A model generated the notes under the pieces. That model worked only from the letters and a program-made list of their open reading frames with translations, was not told where the DNA came from and did no database searches. Below are positions 1 through 8,035 of a stretch of DNA of 64,000 nucleotides, in pieces. Made by a program: the position numbers and the translations under genes. The first letter of the stretch is position 1. Each line of letters begins with the position of its first letter. The stretch covers positions 124,001 to 188,000 of the forward strand of contig NZ_SLZG01000010.1 in assembly GCF_004341625.1 (NCBI RefSeq), in the 5' to 3' direction. This stretch comes from Rhizobium sp. BK376. Its GTDB lineage: Bacteria; Pseudomonadota; Alphaproteobacteria; Rhizobiales; Rhizobiaceae.

Positions 1-483
1 ATCGCGATCCGGAAAAACCTCGTCCTGATTGGGCAGGTTCGCTCCACCGGAATCGACCAGATAGATGCAGGGCAGATTGTTCTCGGCCGCGATCTCCTGC
101 GCCCTGAGATGCTTCTTGACCGTCATCGGATAGTAGGTGCCGCCTTTGACCGTGGCGTCGTTGCAGACGATCATGCATTCGCGGCCTCGGATGCGGCCGA
201 TACCGGTTATCAGGCCAGCGGCAGGAGCATCGTCGCCATACATTCCATGGGCGGCCGTCGTTCCAACTTCGAGGAACGGCGTGGCGGGATCGATCAAGGT
301 GGCGATCCGGTCGCGCGGTAGCATCTTGCCGCGGGCAACATGTCGTTCGCGCGCCGTCGCACCGCCGCCATTCGCGGCCTGCAACGCCGCCTCCTCGACC
401 ACACGGATCGCTTCGATCATCCCCGCGCGATTGGCCTTGAAAGTCTCTGAACTGGTGGAAATCTGCGATTTGAGGACGGTCAT
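1..483 (-). CDS. mccB: Methylcrotonoyl-CoA carboxylase carboxyltransferase subunit, N-terminal part (cut by window edge)
   Basis: This is the first 161 codons of the beta (carboxyltransferase) subunit of methylcrotonoyl-CoA carboxylase, which transfers carboxyl from biotin to 3-methylcrotonyl-CoA in leucine breakdown. The N-terminus starts MTVLKSQISTSSETFKANR and carries the family blocks GKMLPRDRIATLIDP and, near the edge, YLVDSGGANLPNQDE. Its ATG follows the TAG stop of the isovaleryl-CoA dehydrogenase gene with no bases between, so the two are translationally coupled in a liu-type leucine operon. The rest of the gene, and presumably the biotin-carboxylase subunit, lie to the left of the window. 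Related acyl-CoA carboxyltransferases (propionyl, geranyl) share the fold; pairing with ivd makes methylcrotonoyl-CoA the best call. Confidence 0.9.
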   Translation of the reverse strand, partial: MTVLKSQISTSSETFKANRAGMIEAIRVVEEAALQAANGGGATARERHVARGKMLPRDRIATLIDPATPFLEVGTTAAHGMYGDDAPAAGLITGIGRIRGRECMIVCNDATVKGGTYYPMTVKKHLRAQEIAAENNLPCIYLVDSGGANLPNQDEVFPDRD

Positions 484-1647
484 CTATGCCGTTTCCGAAA
501 AGAGTTCTCGCCCGATCAGCATGCGCCTGATTTCCGATGTGCCGGCGCCGATCTCATAGAGCTTGGCGTCGCGCAGCAGACGGCCGGCGGGATAGTCGTT
601 GGTATAGCCATTGCCGCCCAGCGCCTGGATTGCCTCGAGCGCCATGCCGGTTGCATGCTCGGCGGCATAGAGGATGCAGCCTGCTGCGTCCTTTCGGGTC
701 GCCTCACCACGATCACAGGCTGCGGCCACGGCGTAGACATAGGCGCGGGCCGCATTCATCGTCACATACATATCGGCAAGCTTGCCCTGCATCAGCTGGA
801 ATTCGCCGATTGCCTGGCCGAACTGCTTTCGCTCGTGCAGATAGGGAATGACCACGTCCATGCAGGCGGCCATGATGCCGAGCGGGCCGGCGGACAGCAC
901 CACGCGCTCATAATCGAGGCCGGACATCAGCACGCGTACACCGCCGCCGACGCTGCCAAGCACATTCTCCTCGGGCACCTCGCAATCACGAAAGACAAGC
1001 TCGCCGGTGTTGGAGCCGCGCATGCCGAGCTTGTCGAGCTTCTGGCCGGTCGAGAAGCCCTTGAAGCTTTTCTCGATCAGGAAGGCGGTGATGCCCCGCG
1101 GTCCGGCCTCCGGATCGGTCTTGGCATAGACGACCAGCACATCGGCATCAGGGCCGTTGGTGATCCACATCTTGCTGCCGTTCAGGACATATCGGTCACC
1201 GCGCTTTTCGGCGCGCAGCTTCATCGCGACGACATCCGAACCGGCCGCCGGCTCCGACATGGCGAGTGCTCCGACATGCTCGCCGGATATCAGCTTCGGT
1301 AGATAGCGTTTCTTTTGCTCATCCGACCCGTTTCGGCTGATCTGATTGACGCAGAGATTGGAATGGGCACCGTAGCTCAAGCCCACAGAGGCAGAGGCAC
1401 GGCTGATCTCTTCCATCGCGACGCAATGGGCGAGATAGCCGAGGCCGGCGCCGCCATAAGCTTCAGGCGCGGTAATGCCGAGCAGGCCAAGAGCACCCAT
1501 CTCCCGCCAGAGAGCCACCGGAAAGTTGTTTTCTCTATCGATAGAAGTTGCAAGCGGCGCAATGCGCTCGTCAGCAAAGCGACGAACACTTTCGCGCAAT
1601 GCTTCAGTATCTTCCCCCAGAGCGAAGTTCAGTCCGCCTGAATACAT
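484..1647 (-). CDS. ivd: Isovaleryl-CoA dehydrogenase
   Basis: A 387-aa flavoprotein of the acyl-CoA dehydrogenase family that oxidises isovaleryl-CoA to 3-methylcrotonyl-CoA, passing electrons to electron-transfer flavoprotein. Both family signatures are visible: LAMSEPAAGSD in the middle domain and QALGGNGYTNDYPAGRLLRD followed by YEIGAGTSEIRR near the C-terminus. Length is normal for the family and no residue looks lost. It is the upstream gene of a leucine-catabolism operon; its product is the substrate of the methylcrotonoyl-CoA carboxylase encoded next, and the TAG stop abuts that gene's ATG. A minus-strand promoter should lie in the 1648-2188 gap, but no regulator gene sits beside it. 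Confidence 0.93.
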   Translation of the reverse strand: MYSGGLNFALGEDTEALRESVRRFADERIAPLATSIDRENNFPVALWREMGALGLLGITAPEAYGGAGLGYLAHCVAMEEISRASASVGLSYGAHSNLCVNQISRNGSDEQKKRYLPKLISGEHVGALAMSEPAAGSDVVAMKLRAEKRGDRYVLNGSKMWITNGPDADVLVVYAKTDPEAGPRGITAFLIEKSFKGFSTGQKLDKLGMRGSNTGELVFRDCEVPEENVLGSVGGGVRVLMSGLDYERVVLSAGPLGIMAACMDVVIPYLHERKQFGQAIGEFQLMQGKLADMYVTMNAARAYVYAVAAACDRGEATRKDAAGCILYAAEHATGMALEAIQALGGNGYTNDYPAGRLLRDAKLYEIGAGTSEIRRMLIGRELFSETA

Positions 1648-2188
1648 TTCTCCTCCCTCCCCGTTCAGCCTCAGTCAGGCTGCATGCGGCATGCGTGGCT
1701 TCTTCTCCCTCGACGTTTCATATGCGTCCATGCGCTGCGAAACCTGCACCATGATATCTGGGACGACCGCCTCCTTGACCGGCCCGAAACCACGAAAGGA
1801 TCGGGCAAAACTCCACGAAGGTTCTTAGCCGAGCAAGTTGGCGCAGCAGCCGCAAAATCCAAGAGCCGAACTCCCCTTTCTTCGGCCATCCATTCGGCTC
1901 TTTGCCTGCAAGCTGACGCGCATGTTTGCGGCTTGTTTGGTTTCTCCTCAAAAACCGATTGGATCGCCTTCGCAATCCTGACCACGTGCTTTTGATATTA
2001 GCACTCCTGAATGCTAACTTCCGAACGAAGACAGTCGTGCCCGCGCATGATTTATAAAGGAACATGCCCCGAAATGTTCCACTCTTTGCCGAAAATGATC
2101 CGACGACCGGCACGAATCATCCGCTCGGTCTTTTGTCGGCGGCCCGTCCCTCCCTTCGGAGAGGACACGGCAATGTGATTATCCGTCC
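1648..2188. other. Gap with no convincing gene; promoter side of ivd and two short inverted repeats
   Basis: About 540 bases without a gene I would defend. Several overlapping ORFs exist on both strands, but none has a Shine-Dalgarno motif plus recognisable protein. Two dyads are visible: TTAGCA-N8-TGCTAA at 1998-2017 and GGAACAT-N8-ATGTTCC at 2059-2080. The first resembles half of a CIRCE element but has the wrong spacing, so I do not call it one. Either could be an operator for ivd or for the small gene to the right. Confidence 0.4.
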
Positions 2189-2213
2189 GGAACAGTGCGC
2201 CGAGAGAGGCGTT
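2189..2213 (+). promoter_or_regulatory. Candidate EcfG/RpoE2-type general-stress promoter
   Basis: GGAAC at 2189-2193, a 16-base spacer, and CGTT at 2210-2213. This matches the alphaproteobacterial EcfG (RpoE2, SigT) general-stress consensus GGAAC-N16/17-CGTT exactly. It lies 42 bases before the ATG of the small exported protein, giving a leader of about 35 bases. Similar elements precede two other genes in this window (17749-17773 and 33514-33539). Confidence 0.6.
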
Positions 2214-2255
2214 ACCGAAAAGGGTGAACCACCCCGCAAGCTGGAGGATAACGAC

Positions 2256-2510
2256 ATGATCAGAACGACGATTATTGCGGTGATGCTGGCTGGAGCAAGT
2301 GCTGTGCCGAGCTTCTCTGCAAGCATGGCAATGATGAAATGCGACAATGACTCGATGACGAAAGTGCAGTCGCAAGTGGACGCCATGACGGATGCCGCCA
2401 AGAAGAAGACGGCCATGAAGAGTTTGGCGATGGCCCAGACGGACATGAAGGCTCACAAGATGAAGTCCTGCGCCACCCATATGAACAATGCGATGAAATC
2501 GACGATGTAG
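2256..2510 (+). CDS. Small exported Met/Lys-rich protein of unknown function
   Basis: An 84-aa protein with a clean N-terminal signal peptide (MIRTTIIAVMLAGASAVPSF, cleavage likely near residue 22) and a short, polar, Met- and Lys-rich mature part with two cysteines (KCDND near residue 29, KSCATHMNNAM near 70) and no other domain. I chose the ATG at 2256 because CTGGAGGA lies 8 bases upstream; an ORF open from 2064 would swallow the promoter at 2189-2213. It sits just before a two-component system. In Sinorhizobium meliloti the small periplasmic protein FeuN, encoded next to feuPQ, restrains its sensor kinase; size, export and position here are similar, but a family match is not established and the kinase is TctE-like. 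Two hairpins separate it from the regulator gene, so it is probably transcribed on its own. Confidence 0.7.
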   Translation: MIRTTIIAVMLAGASAVPSFSASMAMMKCDNDSMTKVQSQVDAMTDAAKKKTAMKSLAMAQTDMKAHKMKSCATHMNNAMKSTM

Positions 2511-2542
2511 GGCGGCGGCCCTTCGACAACGCAAGGCCCCGG

Positions 2543-2565
2543 GTCGAGCTTAGAAGCTCGACTTT
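2543..2565 (+). terminator. Hairpin terminator after the small exported protein
   Basis: Perfect 8-bp stem GTCGAGCT / AGCTCGAC around a TAGA loop, followed by TTT. It begins 32 bases after the stop codon of the small gene. The short U-tract makes termination efficiency uncertain. Confidence 0.45.
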
Positions 2566-2579
2566 CCCGTTAAAATCTC

Positions 2580-2611
2580 ACGGCGTGGCGCGCTTCGGCT
2601 CGCCACGCCGT
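2580..2611 (+). terminator. Strong GC-rich hairpin with a TTCG loop before the response regulator
   Basis: An 11-bp perfect stem (ACGGCGTGGCG / CGCCACGCCGT), extended by two more pairs after one mismatch and closed by a TTCG tetraloop, a very stable RNA motif. It lies 26 bases before the regulator ATG. There is no proper U-run, so it may be a second terminator, an attenuator, or an RNA stabiliser for read-through transcripts. Confidence 0.5.
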
Positions 2612-2636
2612 TCGCGTGATTGTAATATGTTTTCGC

Positions 2637-3305
2637 ATGAGGATTCTGATCGTCGAGGACAACCGCGAACTGGCTTCCTGGCTCGGCAAGGCGCTGCGCC
2701 AGGCGCAGTATGCCGTCGATATAGCGCATGACGGCGAAGACGCGGAACACATGCTGAAAGTCGCCGCCTACGCCGTCGTCATTCTGGATCTGTCTCTGCC
2801 GAAACTCGATGGCCTGACCCTGCTGAAACGGCTGCGGCTGGGCGGCAACAAGGTGCCCATCATCATCCTGACGGCCAATGCCAGCCTCGATGGCCGTGTT
2901 GCCGGCCTTGACAGCGGTGCCGACGACTATCTCGCCAAACCTTTCGAAATTGCGGAACTGGAAGCCCGTATCCGGGCGCTCGTTCGTCGCGGCCATGACC
3001 GCGCAGCACCGGAGATCGCCATCGGCGATCTGGTCTTCGACGGAGGCACGCGGCAATTTTCTCTCGGCGGCGATACGCTGGCCCTGACGCCCCGGGAGCA
3101 TGCCGTTCTTGAACACCTCATCATGAAGGTCGGCACGACAGTCACCAAGACAGCTCTTTCGGAGAGCGTCTTCGGCTTCGATGACGTCGCTGACCCGAGC
3201 GCGATTGAAATCTACGTACATCGGGTTCGCAAGAAGCTGGAGGGCAGCACGGTGCAGATCGCGACCCTCCGCGGCCTCGGATATCTGTTGCGCCATGCGC
3301 ACTGA
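2637..3305 (+). CDS. OmpR-family response regulator (TctD/QseB-like)
   Basis: A 222-aa two-component response regulator. The receiver domain (about residues 1-115) begins MRILIVEDNREL with the acidic pair, has the phospho-acceptor Asp in VVILDLSLP, and the conserved Lys in DDYLAKPF. The C-terminal winged helix (about 125-220) shows LTPREHAVLEHL and VHRVRKKLEG...IATLRGLGYLL, typical of OmpR/PhoB DNA binders. I prefer the ATG at 2637 over an in-frame GTG at 2616 because the protein then starts at the receiver strand; no strong ribosome site is visible. The sensor kinase gene follows immediately. TctD-like regulators usually control uptake of organic acids; the target here is unknown, and the convergent ABC importer is one candidate. 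Confidence 0.88.
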   Translation: MRILIVEDNRELASWLGKALRQAQYAVDIAHDGEDAEHMLKVAAYAVVILDLSLPKLDGLTLLKRLRLGGNKVPIIILTANASLDGRVAGLDSGADDYLAKPFEIAELEARIRALVRRGHDRAAPEIAIGDLVFDGGTRQFSLGGDTLALTPREHAVLEHLIMKVGTTVTKTALSESVFGFDDVADPSAIEIYVHRVRKKLEGSTVQIATLRGLGYLLRHAH

Positions 3306-3330
3306 AGACACGGCAATTAGACGCGGGAAA

Positions 3331-4707
3331 ATGAGCCGCGTCTTTCACAGGCTCCGCGAGAGCCTTCAGATCCAGTTGCTGGCATGGGTGCTTTTGACGC
3401 TGTTTGGCGCGATCTGCATCAATCTCTATCTCAGCTTCCGCTCGGCCGACATCACGGCCGATCTCGTCACCGACCATACGCTGCTCGCTTCAGCCCGCGT
3501 TATCGCGGAAGCCGTTCATGTCGACGCAGGCGGCACGGTCGCGGTCGATATTCCGCCCGCCGCACTGGAGATGTTCGATACGGGATATGGAGACCGGGTG
3601 TTCTATCAGGTGGTTACTGCATGGGGCAGCCTGGTGACCGGCTTTCCCGGCATGCCCCAGCCCAAGATCGAACAGACCGGCGAAGACGGCAATTTTCGCG
3701 GCGACCCGGTGCGCATGGTGATGCTCAACCATCCTGTCGTCGGCTTGCCGAATGATGGCGACATCTCGGTGACCGTCGCGGTGACGCGCAATGGCCAGCA
3801 TGCTATGCGCCGCAGTCTCTGGCTGTCGGATTTCACCAAGCAACTCGTGCTGGTCCTGCTTGCCGGCCTGGTCACCATCATCGGCTTACAGCGGGGATTG
3901 GCACCTGTCCTGCGGCTGCGCGACGCGGTCCGCGATCGCGGCCGCGACAGGCTCGACCCCTTGCGGCCGGACATGGTCCAGAGCGAGCTTCGCCCGCTCG
4001 TCCATGCCCTCAACGACCATATGGAAAGGGTGCAGAACCAGATGGCTGCGCAGAGACGCTTCGTTTCCAACGCCGCCCATCAACTGCGCACGCCGCTCGC
4101 GTTGATTTCGACGCAGGCAAGCGTCGCCGCGCGCGAAGCGGACTCGGGCCGCAGGGACGAGGCTCTGCAAGCGCTACGCGGCAGCACCCGTCAGGTGACC
4201 CGCCTCGCGAGCCAGCTTCTCACGCTGTCGCGTGCCGAACACGGCGCGCGTCGGCCGCGCAATGACAGGATCGATCTTTCCGCCATCGCCCGTCAGATCC
4301 TGGAAAGTCACGCCGAGGAAGCGCTGAGGCGAAACCTCGACCTCGGCCTGGAGGCGGAAGAGCCTGTTTTCGTCGAAGGCGACGGCACAATGCTCCGCGA
4401 GATGCTGGTCAATCTGGTCGACAACGCGCTGCGCTATACGCAATCGGGCGGAACGGTCACGGCGAGCATTTCGAAGCAGGACGACGTTGCCATTCTCGGT
4501 GTCGAAGACAATGGTCCCGGCATTCCCGAAGCCGAGCGCGGTCAAGTCTTTGAGCGTTTTTACCGCATCATGGGCACCGAGCAGGAGGGCAGCGGTCTGG
4601 GCCTCGCCATCGTGCGCGAAGTTGTCGATAGCGCCGGAGGCTCGGTTGAGCTCGACGAAGCGGCGGGCGGCGGGCTCCGGGTGACGATACGGCTGCCGGC
4701 GGCGTAG
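3331..4707 (+). CDS. Sensor histidine kinase, TctE-like
   Basis: A membrane-bound sensor kinase of about 458 aa. It has an N-terminal membrane helix (LLAWVLLTLFGAICINLYL), a periplasmic domain of about 130 residues of the 2CSK_N type found in TctE/QseC-like sensors, a second membrane helix (LVLVLLAGLVTIIGL), a dimerisation domain with the phospho-His in SNAAHQLRTPLALI, and an ATPase domain with N-box LVDNALRYT, G1 DNGPGIP and G2 GSGLGLAIV. All catalytic motifs are intact. The start is uncertain: ATG 3331 has GGGA just upstream, while ATG 3295 would overlap the regulator gene by 11 bases and add 12 residues. It pairs with the regulator upstream. A strong bidirectional terminator follows. Confidence 0.87.
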   Translation: MSRVFHRLRESLQIQLLAWVLLTLFGAICINLYLSFRSADITADLVTDHTLLASARVIAEAVHVDAGGTVAVDIPPAALEMFDTGYGDRVFYQVVTAWGSLVTGFPGMPQPKIEQTGEDGNFRGDPVRMVMLNHPVVGLPNDGDISVTVAVTRNGQHAMRRSLWLSDFTKQLVLVLLAGLVTIIGLQRGLAPVLRLRDAVRDRGRDRLDPLRPDMVQSELRPLVHALNDHMERVQNQMAAQRRFVSNAAHQLRTPLALISTQASVAAREADSGRRDEALQALRGSTRQVTRLASQLLTLSRAEHGARRPRNDRIDLSAIARQILESHAEEALRRNLDLGLEAEEPVFVEGDGTMLREMLVNLVDNALRYTQSGGTVTASISKQDDVAILGVEDNGPGIPEAERGQVFERFYRIMGTEQEGSGLGLAIVREVVDSAGGSVELDEAAGGGLRVTIRLPAA

Positions 4708-4730
4708 GAGTCAGTCTCAAGGCAAAAAAG

Positions 4731-4758
4731 AAGGCCGGGTGGGGGCGCCCGGCCTTTT
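4731..4758. terminator. Bidirectional rho-independent terminator
   Basis: Stem AAGGCCGGG (4731-4739) / CCCGGCCTT (4748-4756) with an 8-base loop, ending in TTTT and preceded by an A-run at 4724-4729. The A-run serves as the U-tract on the other strand, so it fits ending both the sensor kinase mRNA and the convergent ABC operon. Confidence 0.85.
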
Positions 4759-4781
4759 GAGTTTGCGGGAGGATTCTGTGT

Positions 4782-5663
4782 TTATTGAATGTCCATGTGC
4801 TGCTGCGGGCGCCATTTGGCGAGCCGGTTCTCGACAATGGTCATGATCGCTTCGGCAGCCAGCGTTACGATCATGACAAGGATGATCGCCGCATACATGC
4901 CGGCGGCATCGAAGGTTCCCTTGGCGATCGAGATCAACTGACCGATGCCGAAGCGCGCACCGACGAACTCGCCGACGATCGCACCGATGATGGCAAAGCC
5001 GAAGGAGACGTGCAGGCTGGCGAAGATCCAGCTCATGGCCGAGGGGACGATGACCGTGCGCGTCACCTGCCAGTTGGAGGCTCCGAGGATGCGGGCGTTG
5101 GCGATCATGTTGCGATCCGCCTCACGCACACCCTGGAAGGCGTTGGCGAAGACGACGAAGAAGACCATGATGAAGGCGAGCGCCACCTTGGAGGGCAGGC
5201 CGAGCCCCATGATCATGATGAAGATAGGCGCAAGCACGACGCGCGGGATCGAGTTGATCGCCTTGATATAGACCGAAAAGATATCCGACAGGAACCTGTT
5301 GCGGCCAAGACCGATGCCAACAAGGACGCCGGTGATCGAGCCGGCGAAGAAGCCGATCAACGCCTCTTCCATGGTGACCCACAGATTGTACCAGAGCGAG
5401 CCCTCGGTCGTACCTTCCGTCGCCCACTCATAGAGACGCTGCACGATGGCGCTCGGGCTCGAATAGAAGAACGGGTCGATCCACTGCAGATTGGAGGACA
5501 GTTCCCACAGGCCGATAACGATGACGAGGATCGCGATCTGCCAGAAGAGCACCAGATTCCTGCGACGCTGGATCGATTTCAGCGCCGCTGCTTCGATTTC
5601 CGCATCCGAGGTTCCGGTGCGGAACACGGGAGCCGTTCCGGCCTCAAGGGTTGTATGTGCCAT
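4782..5663 (-). CDS. ABC transporter permease, SsuC/TauC-like
   Basis: A 293-aa inner-membrane permease of the BPD_transp_1 family used by nitrate/sulfonate/taurine-type importers. It shows about six hydrophobic segments and an EAA-type cytoplasmic loop (EADRNMIANARILGAS) that contacts the ATPase. The ATG at 5663 was chosen over longer ORF starts because GGAGGA lies 7 bases upstream and the gene then begins 14 bases after the ATPase gene ends. It is the last gene of the binding protein-ATPase-permease operon. The substrate cannot be told from the permease; sulfonates, taurine, nitrile-like or pyrimidine compounds are all used by this family. Confidence 0.88.
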   Translation of the reverse strand: MAHTTLEAGTAPVFRTGTSDAEIEAAALKSIQRRRNLVLFWQIAILVIVIGLWELSSNLQWIDPFFYSSPSAIVQRLYEWATEGTTEGSLWYNLWVTMEEALIGFFAGSITGVLVGIGLGRNRFLSDIFSVYIKAINSIPRVVLAPIFIMIMGLGLPSKVALAFIMVFFVVFANAFQGVREADRNMIANARILGASNWQVTRTVIVPSAMSWIFASLHVSFGFAIIGAIVGEFVGARFGIGQLISIAKGTFDAAGMYAAIILVMIVTLAAEAIMTIVENRLAKWRPQQHMDIQ

Positions 5664-5677
5664 GATCCTGTCCTCCC

Positions 5678-6496
5678 TTACGCCGCTTCGCTGGCGCGGC
5701 GATAGCTGGTCTCGACCTCTTCGCGAAGGTCGTCCCAGATGGTCTTGCAATAATCGATAAAGCTCTGCTCGTAGCGGATTTCCGAGACGACGCGCGGGCG
5801 CGGGAGATCGATCGGATAGACCGACTTGACCGTTGCCGGACCGGCGGTGAGAACGTAGACCTTGTCAGCAAGCGCCACGGCCTCTTCAAGATCGTGGGTG
5901 ACGAAGACGACCGAAGCCTTGCGCTCTGCCCAGAGCTTCAGCAGCTCTTCATGCATGACGGTGCGGGTCTGGACGTCGAGCGCCGAGAAGGGCTCGTCCA
6001 TCAACAGAATTTCCGGCTCGTTGATAAAGGTCTGTGCCAGCGAGACGCGCTTGCGCATGCCGCCCGAGAGCTGATGCGGATAGTGGTGCAGGAATTTCGA
6101 AAGACCGACGCGCGCGAGCCAATCCTTGGCCAGTCTCTCCGCTTCCGCCTTCGACTTGCCGCGAAAGAGCGGGCCGGCCATGACGTTGTCGATGACATTC
6201 TTCCATGGAAACAGCGCATCCGTCTGGAAGACGAAACCAACACGCGGATCGATGCCGCTGACCGGGCCGCCCATCAGGCGAACTTCGCCGGCGCTCGGGC
6301 GCGCAAGTCCCGTCACGAGATTGAGCGTGGTCGACTTGCCGCAACCGGTCGGACCGACAACGGCGACGAATTCGCCGCGCTCGACGGACATGTTGAAATC
6401 GCGCAGCGCCGTCAAAGACTTGCCTGTCGGCGATACGAAGCGGCGGCTGACATTGATCAGCTCGATTGCCGGTGTCCGGCCTTTATCCTGTTGCAT
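5678..6496 (-). CDS. ABC transporter ATP-binding protein, SsuB/TauB-like
   Basis: A 272-aa ATPase that powers the importer encoded around it. All ABC motifs are present: Walker A GPTGCGKSTT, signature LSGGMRKRVSLAQ, Walker B ILLMDEPFSALD, and the switch His in VFVTHDLEEA. The start at 6496 (MQQDKGRTPAIELINV) is a choice; further upstream in-frame starts at 6529 and 6550 lack a ribosome site and would add residues absent from the family. It lies between the binding protein and permease genes on the same strand with short gaps, so all three should be one transcript. Confidence 0.88.
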   Translation of the reverse strand: MQQDKGRTPAIELINVSRRFVSPTGKSLTALRDFNMSVERGEFVAVVGPTGCGKSTTLNLVTGLARPSAGEVRLMGGPVSGIDPRVGFVFQTDALFPWKNVIDNVMAGPLFRGKSKAEAERLAKDWLARVGLSKFLHHYPHQLSGGMRKRVSLAQTFINEPEILLMDEPFSALDVQTRTVMHEELLKLWAERKASVVFVTHDLEEAVALADKVYVLTAGPATVKSVYPIDLPRPRVVSEIRYEQSFIDYCKTIWDDLREEVETSYRRASEAA

Positions 6497-6595
6497 CGTG
6501 ATAACCTGAAGCGTGCTTTCAGCGGGCATGCACGCAAGGCCCGGGATCAATCTGAGCCGCTTCCGGCGGTTGGCCGGAAGCGGTGCGATGGACGC

Positions 6596-7606
6596 TTACT
6601 TGACGTTCTTGACGAATTCGGTCGTGTAGGTCTTCGAAAGGTCGATCTGCTTGCCCTTCACGTTCTTGGAGAACTCGGAGAGCACGGCGAGAACCGTCTT
6701 CGGGCCGTCTTCCGGCATGACGCCATCAGGCGTGAACATGCCCTTGCCTTCGTCCAGCGCCTTGATGTAGCCGTCCTTGTCGCCGACGTAGAAATCCTTC
6801 GGCATCTTGTCGGCGATCTCGGCGGCGGAATGCGTGTTGATGAACTTCAGCGTCTTCACGAAGGCATTGGCGAGCTTCTGCGATTCTTCCTTGTGGGCTT
6901 CGACCCAGGAGGTCTCGAGATAGAAGGAAGCCGCCGGATAGGTGCCGCCAAGTGCCTGGCGGGTTGCTTCAACGGTGCGCATATCAACGAGAACCTTAGC
7001 TTCGCCGGTTTTCAGCATGCGCGAGATCGTCGGCTCGGTGGTCATGCCGGCCTGGATCTGATCCTGCTGCATGGCGGCAATAAAAGTAGCGCCCGCGCCA
7101 ACGGGAACGGTAACCACGTCACCCGGCTGCAGGCCAGCCTTCGAAGCCATGTAGAGCGTCAGGAAGTTGGTCGAGGAACCAAGGCCCGTAACGCCAAGGC
7201 TCTTGCCCTTGAAATCTGCGGGCGACTTGATTTCCGGATGCTTGCTCGAGACAAGCTCGACTTCGCCCGGAGCCTGGCTGAACTGGACGATGGATTCGAC
7301 GAACTTGCCCTTGGCCTGCAGGTCGACGCAGTGATCATAGAAGCCGACGACGCCTTCCACGGCACCGGCAAGCAGCTGGTTTTCGGCGTCGACGCCGGCG
7401 GATTCGTTGAGGATCTCGACGTCGAGCCCCTCATCCTTGAAGTAACCGAGAGCTTCGGCAAGCTTGGCCGGCAGATAAATCTGCTTCTCATAGCCACCGA
7501 CCATAATGGTGATTTTGTCGGCCGCGTGGGCGGTCGCGCCGAGCGAGGCGGCGGTCATGACGACGGAAAGGGCTACAGTATGAAAAAGAGCGCGTGACGA
7601 GCGCAT
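6596..7606 (-). CDS. ABC transporter substrate-binding protein, NMT1/SsuA-like
   Basis: A 336-aa periplasmic binding protein with a standard signal peptide (cleavage after THAHAA-type sequence ATAHAA near residue 29) and the two-lobe NMT1/THI5-like fold: early KITIMVGGYEKQIYLPAKLA, then LGYFKDEGLDVEIL and DFKGKSLGVTGLGSSTNFL. A strong ribosome site AGGAGGAG precedes the ATG. First gene of a binding protein-ATPase-permease operon. The family covers sulfonates, taurine, nitrate and HMP/thiamine precursors; no TPP riboswitch is visible upstream, so an HMP role is not supported. Substrate unknown. A direct repeat at 7704-7721 upstream could be a regulator site. Confidence 0.86.
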   Translation of the reverse strand: MRSSRALFHTVALSVVMTAASLGATAHAADKITIMVGGYEKQIYLPAKLAEALGYFKDEGLDVEILNESAGVDAENQLLAGAVEGVVGFYDHCVDLQAKGKFVESIVQFSQAPGEVELVSSKHPEIKSPADFKGKSLGVTGLGSSTNFLTLYMASKAGLQPGDVVTVPVGAGATFIAAMQQDQIQAGMTTEPTISRMLKTGEAKVLVDMRTVEATRQALGGTYPAASFYLETSWVEAHKEESQKLANAFVKTLKFINTHSAAEIADKMPKDFYVGDKDGYIKALDEGKGMFTPDGVMPEDGPKTVLAVLSEFSKNVKGKQIDLSKTYTTEFVKNVK

Positions 7607-7689
7607 AGGAAATCTCCTCCTGAGTTATGGTCCTCATCGCTTCCCGTCGCCCGACAGGCATCCGGCTTCCTCCGCGATGTTCTCTAAAG

Positions 7690-7721
7690 CTAGCACGCTA
7701 ACCTTTCAGTCAGCTTTCAGC
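7690..7721. promoter_or_regulatory. Near-palindrome and 11-bp-phased direct repeat upstream of the ABC operon
   Basis: GCTAGC-AC-GCTAAC at 7690-7703 is a near-perfect dyad, directly followed by CTTTCAG at 7704-7710 and again at 7715-7721. The two heptamers repeat with an 11-base period, the layout bound by OmpR/PhoB-family regulators and somewhat like a Pho box. It lies about 85-115 bases before the binding-protein ATG, oriented opposite to that gene. Binding by the TctD-like regulator is inference only. Confidence 0.35.
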
Positions 7722-8035
7722 GCCAGGACTTTCCGAGAGAGCGGCGTCGCCCGTCGAATTTCACACGCAAAGGACGCAGCGGCATTTTCAATCCGTTGCA
7801 AAGCTTACGGATTATAAGATAGAGGCTTAGCCCCAATTGATGAGGCAACCTCCCTGACGAGTGGGTTTTTCACAATGCTTGTGCGAGTTGGGCAATCAGG
7901 AATTAAAGCACAAGTTTGTGGACGGACGTAGCTTTCTGGTGGAACGTCCGCAGCGCCGTGCTTGGACGGCCGGGGCTCGCTGTCCCCCCTTGCCGCTAGG
8001 CATGGCGAGCCCCGCAAAGATAGCAAAAAACGAAT

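Noticed and set aside
1998..2017. CIRCE (HrcA) element
   Set aside because: TTAGCA-N8-TGCTAA has similar arms but not the 9-9-9 CIRCE layout, and no chaperone gene follows.
2064..2255. 64-codon N-terminal extension of the small exported protein
   Set aside because: It would bury the EcfG-type promoter and lose the signal peptide, while ATG 2256 has a good ribosome site.
5894..7597. 567-codon plus-strand ORF opposite the ABC genes
   Set aside because: It mirrors the third codon positions of the minus-strand ATPase and binding-protein genes, has no recognisable domain, and crosses their gene boundaries.
7607..7700. TPP riboswitch ahead of the NMT1/THI5-like binding protein
   Set aside because: The conserved CTGAGA and ACCTGATC thi-box blocks are not present.
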